Positions 1 through 9,807 of a DNA stretch of 64,000 bases are shown piece after piece. The translations under genes and the position numbers were made by a program. Under the pieces are notes generated by a model. That model ran no database searches. It was not told the DNA's origin and was given only the letters and a program-made list of their open reading frames with translations. Numbering within the stretch: position 1 is the first letter of the stretch; each line of letters opens with the position of its first letter. Source of the stretch: Monocercomonoides exilis (lineage: Eukaryota; Preaxostyla; Oxymonadida; Polymastigidae); assembly GCA_001643675.2 (NCBI GenBank), contig LSRY02000008.1:64501-128500 (forward strand), given 5' to 3'.

Positions 1-2
1 AA

Positions 3-308
3 ATTTCATGGCCATCATTGTCAGTTCCCCACATGAAAGACTGCTTGTATTTTGAGCGCAAAGGCTCATTTGTCCGCGCATCTGCTGTTGGATATCTTCC
101 TCAACGCTCTCTGGTTGCCCTCGAATCTTCAACAATGAAAGAAAAAGTGCAACGTTCAAGAAAGTCATTTCACTCTGATATCACATCATCTAACTCTTCT
201 CTTCTTTCTCAATCTTCTCAAGATCTTCTTTCAAGGAGATTTGAGCTTCTTCTTGACTCTTCATCTTTAAATGAATCTCAAAATTGTATTAATGGTGTCC
301 CTTGTTAA
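3..308 (+). CDS. 3' end of an unidentified gene (open at the window edge)
   Basis: The frame is open from the first bases of the window to a TAA at 306-308. The residues look coding: a mixed N-terminal stretch (KDCLYFERKGSFVRASAVGYL) followed by a Ser/Leu-rich tail (SSLLSQSSQDLLSRRFELLLD). There is no recognisable domain, and I do not know the function. The upstream part lies outside the window. The stop lies ten bases before the folded element at 318-445, so that element could sit in this gene's 3' untranslated region. The alternative is chance: only about 100 codons are visible, so confidence is moderate. Confidence 0.4.
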   Translation: MSWPSLSVPHMKDCLYFERKGSFVRASAVGYLPQRSLVALESSTMKEKVQRSRKSFHSDITSSNSSLLSQSSQDLLSRRFELLLDSSSLNESQNCINGVPC

Positions 309-317
309 GAATCTAGA

Positions 318-445
318 TGTTGTGCAAGCTTAGCTGGCACTCTATCGGAAGGGTGCTGGACATGACTGTTCGTATTTGATATTGCAGCCTTCGGGCTGCT
401 TTATCCGGACCTGGATACGACGAACAGCCTCCCAGATGCACAACA
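318..445 (+). ncRNA. Candidate structured RNA with a closing stem and nested hairpins
   Basis: A GC-rich island in AT-rich sequence folds by eye into a compact multi-branched structure. A perfect 9-bp closing stem joins 318-326 to 437-445. A hairpin pairs 336-343 with 350-357 (8 bp with G-U pairs, loop ATCGGA). A perfect 8-bp stem pairs 366-373 with 420-427 and encloses two more hairpins: 384-389 with 394-399 around a TTCG tetraloop closed by C-G, and 402-406 with 413-417. On the plus strand the tetraloop is the very stable C(UUCG)G type, which favours this strand. I compared it mentally with 5S rRNA, tRNA, U-snRNAs, SRP and RNase P RNA and found no convincing match. It could also be a structured 3' UTR. 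Confidence 0.35.
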
Positions 446-1908
446 GTTTGAATCCAATTTCTTTCTTGTGCTTTTTATCCCTATAATGTCCCTGTAATAA
501 AATTGGTTATTGTCCTGCTTATATTTGTATTAATCGAGATTCATTAATGATGAAAGTCTTGTGGTTTATCACTGATCTTTGGGAAAGGTTTTTGGAAGGG
601 AGAGTTGTTTAGAGTGTGAAGTGATGTTTTATCATTGTGTCTGTCTTTTTTCTTTGTTGGATTTGATCTTTTTGAGTCAAAGTTAGAGAAATATCAGAAA
701 GGGGTGAGTGGATGGAAAACAAAAGAAAAACAGTCAAGTTTGTTTTTGGACTTTTTATTTAAGTGTTCTTTTTTGTTTGGAATTGCCTTTGAAACAGTGA
801 ATTTGTTGTTAAAGTACTGTTTCTTCTTATATTTTTTATTGTTCAGAATTGTTGATATTTAGTTGACATTTGGTGACAGTTTTATGATTATGTGATTGAA
901 TTATGCTTTTTATAAAGTTATTGAATCTGATTAGAAAATTTCTGAGTGTTTTTAATTTTTTTAATGATTAACATCATGAAGTACTTTTTGTTTTTTATAT
1001 CATTTTGATTGTTGAACAATTGTTATTTTTTAACGTTTTTTTTTTCATTTCTCTGATATTTTTTCCATTTCAAAAAAAACTCAAATTCGAATATACTAAC
1101 ATTTTTCTGCTAGAAATTATTTTTATTTCTTCCATATTGCAATGTCATATATTGAAAGCCAACAAACTCAAAAAAAAAAATCATCATGAGTTTTTTCTTA
1201 CAGATCAACAAAAAACTTTTTGATAAAAAATGATCTCAATGATCATAAAAAAACTTTCATTACTTGGGAATTTGCAGAAATCGTTATTAACCTAATGAAA
1301 CACTTCAACAATATATAAATATTATCTTGATATATCAAAAAAGCATTTCTGCAAATTCCTGATCAAAAAAAAAAGAAATTTGAAATGGGATTTCAATGAA
1401 GAAAAAGGTTTGATATTTCGTGTTGACACTTTACTTTCGAAATTTTTCTTAATCTGCCAAAGACTCTATTATTAAATTTTGAATATTTCTTTTGCTTTTC
1501 TTTGTGGAAATTTAGTGGTTCTTTCTCAACTGAAGCCATAGTTGAATTTTGTTGTTTCCCGTTTCTTAATACATTAAAACAGGTTTTATGTTATTTGTCC
1601 TTCAGACATTTTCTCAATAATTAATTATTTTATCTATTCTTTTATAATCTTTTACTCCTGTTTTTTTTTTTGTAATGCTTGGAAAGAAGGGATATTTTTT
1701 TATTTCTCATCACATTTCACTTGAGGAATGCGCCTTGCTGCTCGGTGTTTGAGTTGCAGAGAAATAAGGAGAAACAGCGGAATTTTTTCATGATAAGCTT
1801 GGATTTATATTAACCTTTTCGGAGAGCTGTTTATTGTTAATGCTATGCCAGTTATTTCGTTTTATCCATTCTGACAGCGAGAAAGGCAAGAGAAGAAAGA
1901 GGGAAATA
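446..1908. other. AT-rich intergenic stretch
   Basis: Long T and A runs and stop-rich frames. The short ORFs here (for example 635-862) have no recognisable composition or motif. The only structure I see is the inverted repeat at 1267-1359. Confidence 0.6.
1267..1359. repeat. Perfect 15-bp inverted repeat with a 63-nt loop
   Basis: GGAATTTGCAGAAAT at 1267-1281 is the exact reverse complement of 1345-1359. It may be a small foldback element or a regulatory hairpin. No coding sequence is associated with it. Confidence 0.6.
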
Positions 1909-1914
1909 AAAATT

Positions 1915-4900
1915 GGAAAGAAAATTACTATGGAAACAACTCACTAAATGATGTAAACAAAGCCAGTGAAGAACAGCAAACCAACACAAAAGTGGTAGAA
2001 GGAAGCTCAAATTCACTCAACCTTCAGTCTCCTTCCTCTTCTTCTGTGGCAATCAAATCAGAATCTCCTGGAAAATCAGTCAGAACAGCTGCCTCGACAC
2101 ACGCGCTGAATAAATTCTCTTCTCAAATCAAACTTTCGCACAGGGCGAGAACAACAGCACGCACATCGAAGTTTCTCAAAGCAGCTAATTTGCTTTAGAA
2201 CAATACAACTTTTGCTTCTGCTGCTTCTTCTGCCTCTGTCTCATCGAATGTTGACTTTCCATCTGCATCTTTCCCGATTTCAAGTGATCAAACCAAGAAT
2301 CCCTCTTCATCATCCTCTTCTTGTTCTGTTTCACTGCTGAGCATGCCATCAACTGCATTTGGAAGAGCACTCAAACGAAGCAGAGGGAGAAAAGCGCTTG
2401 CTGCCTTCAAGCGGACAGTCTGCATGAAAACACACACAGGCTCAAGGATTGCTTAACCAGAGTTCAAATCAGAAGTGCTGGGACTGACAAACAAGATGGG
2501 TGGAAGCAGCAATAATAGCAGCAATAATAATAATAACAGCAAGAAGAAGAAGCTATTACGTGTGGCGATGCAGCAAGTGCCGCTATATATTCCACGCGGA
2601 AGGCCACTGAAGATAAAGTGGAAGCGATGATGACTGCGATGGGATCGAGTCAGCAGGGGAAGAAGAGCGAAGGATGAACAAATGCAAATGTGAATGAACA
2701 GAATGCGTGGTGTTTGGAGTCAGCTACTGCGGCATTGGAGAGTTAGAGGAAGCTTGGGAACAAAGAGAAAGTGAAAGAAGAGGAGGAAAAAAAGGAGAAA
2801 GGAGCAAGGAAAAAGATAAGAAAAGAATTATTTCTGTGATTGATGAGCTTCGATTAGATGAATTGGAGTTTTGAAGGCAAAAATGTGAAAAGCGGATATA
2901 GAAAGCGAGCGTGAAAGGGAAAGAAAAAGCGAAAGGAAAAGCATTCCAATCAAAGACAAGTCCGACGATGAGTTCATAAGCTGTCCTAAGTGAGCATCTT
3001 TCGAAAAAGTTGGAGCTGCTTTGTGTGGCAGATGGCAGCATCACATTTGACTCTTTTAAGTCTGATATGAGTGAGAAAAGTGAAAGAAACAGAAGTGACA
3101 CCGATAAGAATGAATATGGCGAGGAAGTGGATGATGATGAGGAGGAGGAAGAAGAGAAAGAAGAAGAAGACGTGGAGTTAGACAGGATTCTCAGTACAAA
3201 GATATTTTTGACAAGTACACGAGCAAATCGGCAGACACCGAAAAAGATCAGATTTGTTTTTGAATATGGCACCTCTACCACATTCAACTCAGCAAAAAAC
3301 AAGAGAAAACAGCTCAATCGAAGCAACATTCATAACAGCTGAGATGAAGGAGAGGCAGAAGAGAGAAGCAGTTATGCAGTTGAAAAAGAACACTCTGAAG
3401 CAGACATGAGGAAGGATCATCCCAACAATCAAGCCAGCCGACCTTCTGCTGCCTTCAAATCTCGTTCAGGAAGAGGAAATCAAGGTATAGACGCTCAAAA
3501 GAAAGTTCTTGCCGAGAGGGAAAGGGAAGAACATGTACTATTTGTTCGAGATGAAGAGAGGAAAGAGTGAGTGGACGGAGCAGGTGCAGCAGACACTGAA
3601 GAAGCAGAAGAAAACAGCGAGAATGATGATAGCGATGATGATAACAGTGATGTTAGGGATGACGAAGATTGTTTGGATATAACACGATTTGCTGATACAT
3701 CAAATTCCGATGAAACAGACAAGGCAGCAGAAAGAAAAGAAGACTCATACACACTCCATGCCTCACGTTTCACTCCCAAACAGAGAAAGACGCTTTCATC
3801 TGAATCCCAAAAGAGCAATCAGAAGAAGTCGCGTTTTGTTATCTCACACACTCTGACCATCTTCAGAAGAGAGCTCAGTCAAACTCCTCTACATCTGTCC
3901 CTTCGTTTAGCTTAGCCCACAAAGGAAAATGGAGAGAAAGAAGAGAACGAGAACACAATTGGCTCAGAAGGCAGCAGAGAATCCAGGCAGAACCAGCGCA
4001 GAAAACACAGCAATCACAGTTTGGCTGCTGTTTCTGTTCCTTGAAGGAATTTTGTCTTGTCTGATATCAGAGCATCACTCGGCAGATCAACGCAGACACA
4101 CTTCAGAGCAGCTGCGGAAAACTGGTTTGTGATTGCTTCTTCTTTGGCAAGGATGTCTAGCCAGACAGGCATGCCAATGTCAATGCAAGAAGGAGGAGGA
4201 TGAGGAGCAGATGACTTTGGGAATGCTTCTGTGTTTGGGAGAAAAGGCAGAAAGATGATAGAGCTGAAGAAGCAGTTTGTGCGGTCGATGCAGCAGATTT
4301 AGCAAAAAGAAGTCGCTGCTTTGCTTTATTCACTCGGAGAGGCGCTGTCCCTTTTTTTCAGCCAACTTGGATCTCTTCGGCTTCCGAAGCCCATTACGAT
4401 TCCGTCATCTCACGCTTGGGCAACGGGGGGGATATCGGAGAATGCTGCGAACTCGTATGTTACACTGCTGTGTGGAACGAGGCTGTTCAGCTTGGGAGGA
4501 GAAGATACTGTGAGAGATGCACAACTGGTGGAGAACATGAGAAAAGAGATGAATGTGTGGAGAAAAGAAGGAATGCCAGCTGTGGAATGAGGAGACGATG
4601 CAAGAGACACAGCTGAGCTGTTATGCGAAGAGAGGGGAATCAACAGCACTGTGTCTGATGTGTAGAATAAGATCAATAGAGACAATGGCAATGGTATCGC
4701 TTTTGATTCAAATGCCAATGGAACATTTTACAGTAAATACGAATATAATGATATATGCTTTTGTTTGCCTCGTCTGTCTTTTTCGAAGACCAACAACTAC
4801 TGCTGTCTGCCTCAGAAAATACATTTTTTGTTCCTCCTCAAAGAACAGCATGTGTTCTATCCATCAAAAAAACTCTTTTGGAACTGATAAGTCTGACATT

Positions 4901-6085
4901 TCAGGCAGCTCTGCTGTCCCTTGAACGGTCACAGAAAAAAGAGCAATATTCGATTCTGCCTTCTTCTCTCAAGTTTTCATGGGTGCCTCTTGTCAATACG
5001 TGCCCTCTCATGCTTTCTCATCCACTCACTTCTATCGTCCGCACTCTGCTTTCAAAGATGATTTCAATATCTTTCACTTCATCTTCCGTGTTCTCCATCC
5101 CTTCTCTATTCACCTCCTGTGTCGCTTCTATTTCCATTTCTCAGTCCATATCATCCTCCATCACAACACCTGTCATCATCTCATTCTCCACTCAGCCTCT
5201 CAGACACCTTCTGAATCCACGTCCAATCGCCTGCTGCTTTGTCTGCTTGTATCGCGCACTGTACTCACCGCTGTTGCAACCACTGCTCACAGGCTGATGG
5301 TGAAGAAGGACTTGCTCCATTTAATATCAGCCATTTTCGAGATACACCATGACCGGATAACTTCTTCTTCTCCTTCGATGTCCATTTCTGCCTCTCTCAT
5401 CCAGCGATTGGAGGTTGTTGGCGCTGCGTTATCACAACAATCCCCACATTCTGCTTCATCTTCTTTTTCTGTTCAGCGAACATTTGAGTCTCAGTCAACT
5501 TCATTGGTATCGAATGTTGCAACAAATTCACAGGAACAGAGTGGATCTTCAAACGCTGCTGCTGATGGAGCTGAGACAACTTCTGTTGGCAATGCGATAA
5601 ATGCGTCAGGAACAGCAAGAGGAGGAGGAGGAGAACTTCCCTGTCAGATGAATATAGACCAATTCTCAGCAATTCTTCCACATAAGCTACAGACAAGCAT
5701 CCCCTCCTCTCAGTAACATCTCTTTTAACTTTCGCAATCTCCTTTTCCTTCTTCCTCTTCTCCGTCATTCACATCAAAAAATTCTCCATCCTCAGTTTTC
5801 CTCCCTTTTCCTTCGACTCATTCTCTCCCACTTCAGAGTTGTGAACGGGTATCTTTTTCTTTTTCTTTTCTCCCTCATCTGGAGCAATTCCTGAGAATTC
5901 TACGACGCGAAGTCTATTATTTCAAAATTCTTTCATTTTTTCAAAGGATATTCTTTCATCTTCACGTGCAACTGTCCTCCTTGCTCTGCTTTTGTTACAG
6001 CTACCATCTGATTCATCATCGTAGTCATCATCATCTTCTTCTTCTTCTGATCGTATTTCTTCATTTTTTGCATCTTCATAAGTGA
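1915..6085 (+). pseudogene. Long coding-like tract interrupted by in-frame stops
   Basis: The plus strand reads as one large Ser-, Glu- and Lys-rich protein, but with many in-frame stops. One frame from about 2626 to 4790 shows TGA at 2608, 2872, 3340, 3568, 4042, 4201 and 4588, TAG at 2899, 3913, 4300 and 4663, and TAA at 2977, yet no frameshift. Coding quality is high between the stops, for example SKKLELLCVADGSITFDSFK before 3060 and LLYSLGEALSLFFSQLGSL near 4330. The frame changes near 4790. A 44-nt GT...AG segment at 5249-5292 exactly restores the frame and may be an intron. The last frame runs from 5293 to TGA 6083-6085, with TAA at 5714 and 5726. The fold looks like an alpha-solenoid, but the protein is not identified. 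It is a pseudogene unless the stops are bypassed. Confidence 0.45.
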
Positions 6086-6385
6086 TCATAGCAGAAATAA
6101 AAAAGAATGGAATTTCTGAAGAAAAGAAACTAGTTGAAGATGAGAAGATGATTGTTAAGTGAATGAAGAGAATGAAGATTAAGAGAAAGATAAATTTTTT
6201 AAAGACAGAATATTATGAATGGAATTTGGATTTAAAAAATTGAATAGATTATGAAAGAAAAAAGGATAATATGGAAAGGGAGAGAAGTTGGAAGAGAAGA
6301 CTTCAACGATCAGTAAAAGAACGCAAAAACGGAGAAATATTCAATTGTTATTTATCTGAATCATTCCGTCTGCTGCTTCTTTTTC

Positions 6386-7750
6386 ATGAGTGTCCTTAAA
6401 CACAGCAGCAAACAGCAGGGAAAGGATTTAAAAGGTGATGCTTCGAAGAGCTTTCCCGTGGTTGGGAAGCCACTTGGAAGTGCCGGAGAGTGCGCAGTCG
6501 CTTTGTCAAAGCTAGGCAATGTTAATCTCAAAGAAGTCAGAGCTGATGATGATGCTGCAGGGAAAGGTGACATTTGGGACAGGCTGATCTGTTGCGGGTG
6601 AACAAGCAGCTGTCGACATGCACACAGTTGTTCGCCTCTGAGCTAATCGAAAGAAATGGTGGTGAAGAAGGAGAACATTATGCTGAAGAAGCTTATTGAC
6701 TGATTAAACACAGTGAGATGAGAATAACAACCCTGAAACCTCCGATGAAGAGATCTGCGGAAATGAGATGCTCGAGGGAGCAGCTGGAGCCATCGTCGAA
6801 CACGAGAACTAGCGAGGCAGCATTGAGCGTGGAGAGGTTGATGTTGGAGAAAAAGAAATAGGAATCAGGGAGAGTGCAAGAGCGTACTGAAAGATGTGGA
6901 AGGAATAGATAGGTTCGTAGGAGAGGAGAAGTGTGTCTCGGTAAGAACAAATGAGCATGGAGCTGAGGAGAGTGTACAAGTCGGCTGGAGAAAATAGGGA
7001 GGAGGCAAGCGGGGAGTAGCACTGACGGGAGGAGGAGCTTACGTCCCTGAAGACTTATGTCTTGTTGGAGCGTCCGAAGGTGATGAAGGGGAGGAAGAAG
7101 ACATACACATCGAGGTCAAGGCCGGACTGTGAGGCGTCTGAACTGCATACGGATGTGCTAGCAGCAAGAGAAGGATAGGTGAAGTCGAGAAAAAAGAGGA
7201 ACTCATTGTTTTGGGCATGAATGCTGAAACAACGAAGAAAGATATCCATGCTCACTTAACAGGTCAAACAATAGCCTTCAAAATAGCGCCAGAGACGAAA
7301 CAACAGATTTCCCTTGCTTTGTTCAATTTTCTGGAGAATAAGAAAAAAATGTATTGATAGAGGTGGAACATTCAATGTTTCCGGTTTGATGCTCAGTTAC
7401 GGAGGATAATACTCTGGCTGACACAACATTTACGTCAGGAGCAAGAAATGATGTAAGAGACAGGAGAAAAGCATTCTGCTGAAGATTCGTTGTTTAACCA
7501 CAAACTTGCTAACTTCTTTCTCGATTAAAAAGCAGAAGGATCTCTGTCAGGAAATTCAACTGAGTTGGCAAAGTTAAAGGAAGGAGATGAAACAGAGAAG
7601 AACAGATAACACAGAGAATGTGAGATCTTTGGAGTTGTTGATGCAATAGAATGCGATGCCAAAGAGAAAAAGATGAAAAATGAGAATATTTGAGGAAGAG
7701 GAGGAAGAAGAAATGAGGATGGTTGTGGGGCGGAAGCGTTTTAAGAGATA
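6386..7750 (+). pseudogene. Further decayed coding-like fragments
   Basis: Short plausible coding pieces occur in shifting plus-strand frames. Examples are FPVVGKPLGSAGECAVALSK near 6450, LFASELIERNGGEEGEHYAE near 6630, TGQTIAFKIAPETKQQISLA near 7265 and an acidic stretch near 7690. Stops and frame changes separate them. This may be the continuation of the tract that ends at 6085, or a second decayed gene. No domain was recognised. Confidence 0.3.
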
Positions 7751-7759
7751 AATTCTTTT

Positions 7760-9690
7760 CTTCGCAAATTTTTTCTTTTTAAATTTCACTTTTGTTTTTT
7801 TTTATCAAACTTTGATCAATTAATAATTAAATAAATTTTAAGAATTAATGTTTTTTAACAACAATTAACAACAAAGCGTTGTATATTATACAAATATTTA
7901 GTTTTCAATCATATTTTTGTCTGTTTGTTTTTTAAAATTGTTTGTTTTTAACAAACGTTTTTTGATCTTCAACATCTATTCAAAATTTTCTTTTCAATAA
8001 CATTATTTAACAATTCTTTATTAAAGAAATTGATTTATTGAGTATTAAAACAATCATTATCATGCTTTTCAAACCAGTGAACTGTTGTTTTTTTCTGTTA
8101 ATCAAATTTTCGAAATTTTTTGAATAGTTTTTCAAAGTTTTTTTCAAAATTTGTAATAAAAACAATTTTAATAAATTTAAAATCAACAAATTAATTATAA
8201 TAATAATATCTTATTGCATATTTTCGCAAATTTTTTTGGAAATATTTTCTTATAAACAAAACCCTTAATGAAAAAATATTTTGATCAACCTTCGTAAATT
8301 TTTATGATTTCGAAAATTATCACCCAGATTAATTTTTGAAACGATCATTTTCGGGGAAGATGATGTTGATGTTAATGTCGAAAATGGACGATAACGTTTA
8401 ATTCTCATATCAAATGTGTTTTACCCAATTCACTCAGTTTGCCCGTTTGCCCACACACAATGGGGAATTTAATTGACCCTGCGCACCAGGTGCACTCAGT
8501 GCAGGTGAAAAGCACGGAGATTTTACCAAATATTTCCCTTCTGATGAGTCTTCTACATTGCCACAATTTGGTGTCCGGTTTTCCGATTGACACTTTTTCA
8601 AGATCGACACACCAAAATAAACCCCAAATCAAGTGAAAAACATCAGTGTGGCGATCCACCATCATGCTATTCGTTCAAAAAATATTGATGTTTGCAATCA
8701 ACTATAATGCAATCGTGACCACTGAATGATTCAATTGACGATTCAAACAACAAGTGTAGCCTGTTGGATTTCATCAATTTGCACATTTTGCCCAATCAAC
8801 CTGTTCACGCAAATAACCATTAACTTTTTCAATCAACTCAACAAACAGCTCATTATTTTCGATAAGCTTTCTCTTCAATATCTTAATCTATTTCTTCTGT
8901 TTTTCAGATACATGTTCGTTGAAATACTGTGTTTCTTCCTTACGTTTTTCCTGAAACTGTTTTATTTGTATCTATTGAACAGCCTATTCTTCTTCGACAG
9001 TTGTATATATCTTCTTTCGACCCATTTGCTATAAAAACATAAAACTTAATCAATAATTTTTATTTGCGATTTTAACCAACGATCACATTGCATGTTCAAC
9101 ACATGTTTTTTATCAACGGTTTCATCAAATTTCACACTATTTCACCAGCTTCGACACTTTCAGCTAATCTCATCATTGGAGATATGGTGTATCAGCAATA
9201 GATACATATCGATAACACCAATCAATAACTCCTTCTTTATTGAAAATTACTGAATATTGAATCATGATAAACCCCTAAGAATATCAGCAATAATCATCAA
9301 TCTCTATCTTATTATCATTGCCTATTTCAGCTTATTATACAAGATGATAACAACCACCAGATATACATAAATCGATATATTTGATTGATCATTATCGAGA
9401 TGGATCGATAGCTTAAAGACCATATCTCTATTTTAACAAAATTCTAAAAATTCATAAATATTTTCAGGAATAGTTAATAAAAGTATTTTGAAGGTTGACT
9501 GTTATTTCATTTTTTGTGGAAGTGCTCCTGTGAGCCAGAAATTTCAGTACCAAAAAAAAAATGTGGGTATGATAAATTATTGACACTTCCTTATACATAT
9601 GCAATATCTCAATATTTCAATTTTTTTACCATTTATTCATGGATTAAACGAAAAAAAGTGTGACTAATAAAGTCACCTCTTGCAGAAAAA
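7760..9690. other. AT-rich intergenic stretch upstream of array A
   Basis: Very AT-rich, with runs such as TTTTTTT and AATAAT. The 8405-8700 part is slightly more GC-balanced and open on both strands (8405-8665 minus, 8439-8636 plus), but neither reading has a recognisable motif. I see no RNA gene. Confidence 0.5.
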
Positions 9691-9692
9691 AC

Positions 9693-9751
9693 ATCTTTTC
9701 TGACAATTTCAAATAATTATGAGCTAAAAAAATTTTTTTGTCAGAAAAGAT
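9693..9751. repeat. Perfect 14-bp inverted repeat just upstream of array A
   Basis: ATCTTTTCTGACAA at 9693-9706 is the exact reverse complement of 9738-9751, with a 31-nt loop. It ends 56 bases before the ATG of the repeat gene. It could be a promoter or 5' UTR hairpin. No equivalent is visible in front of the two palindrome copies. Confidence 0.55.
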
Positions 9752-9807
9752 CAAATATATAAATCGAAAATATTATTTGTGATCGATAAACAAATATCAA
9801 TATCTTC

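Noticed and set aside
318-445. SRP RNA helix 8 on the minus strand (similarity to CAGGTCCGGA...AGCAGCC)
   Set aside because: The tetraloop and flanking pairs of helix 8 cannot form, and the rest of the SRP fold is absent. The plus-strand fold with a UUCG loop is more consistent.
318-445. 5S rRNA or tRNA gene
   Set aside because: None of the conserved 5S internal sequences or tRNA A/B-box and T-loop patterns are present in the right places.
635-1223. ORFs 635-862 and 1005-1223
   Set aside because: Phe/Leu-rich translations of T-rich sequence without motifs or coding-like codon use.
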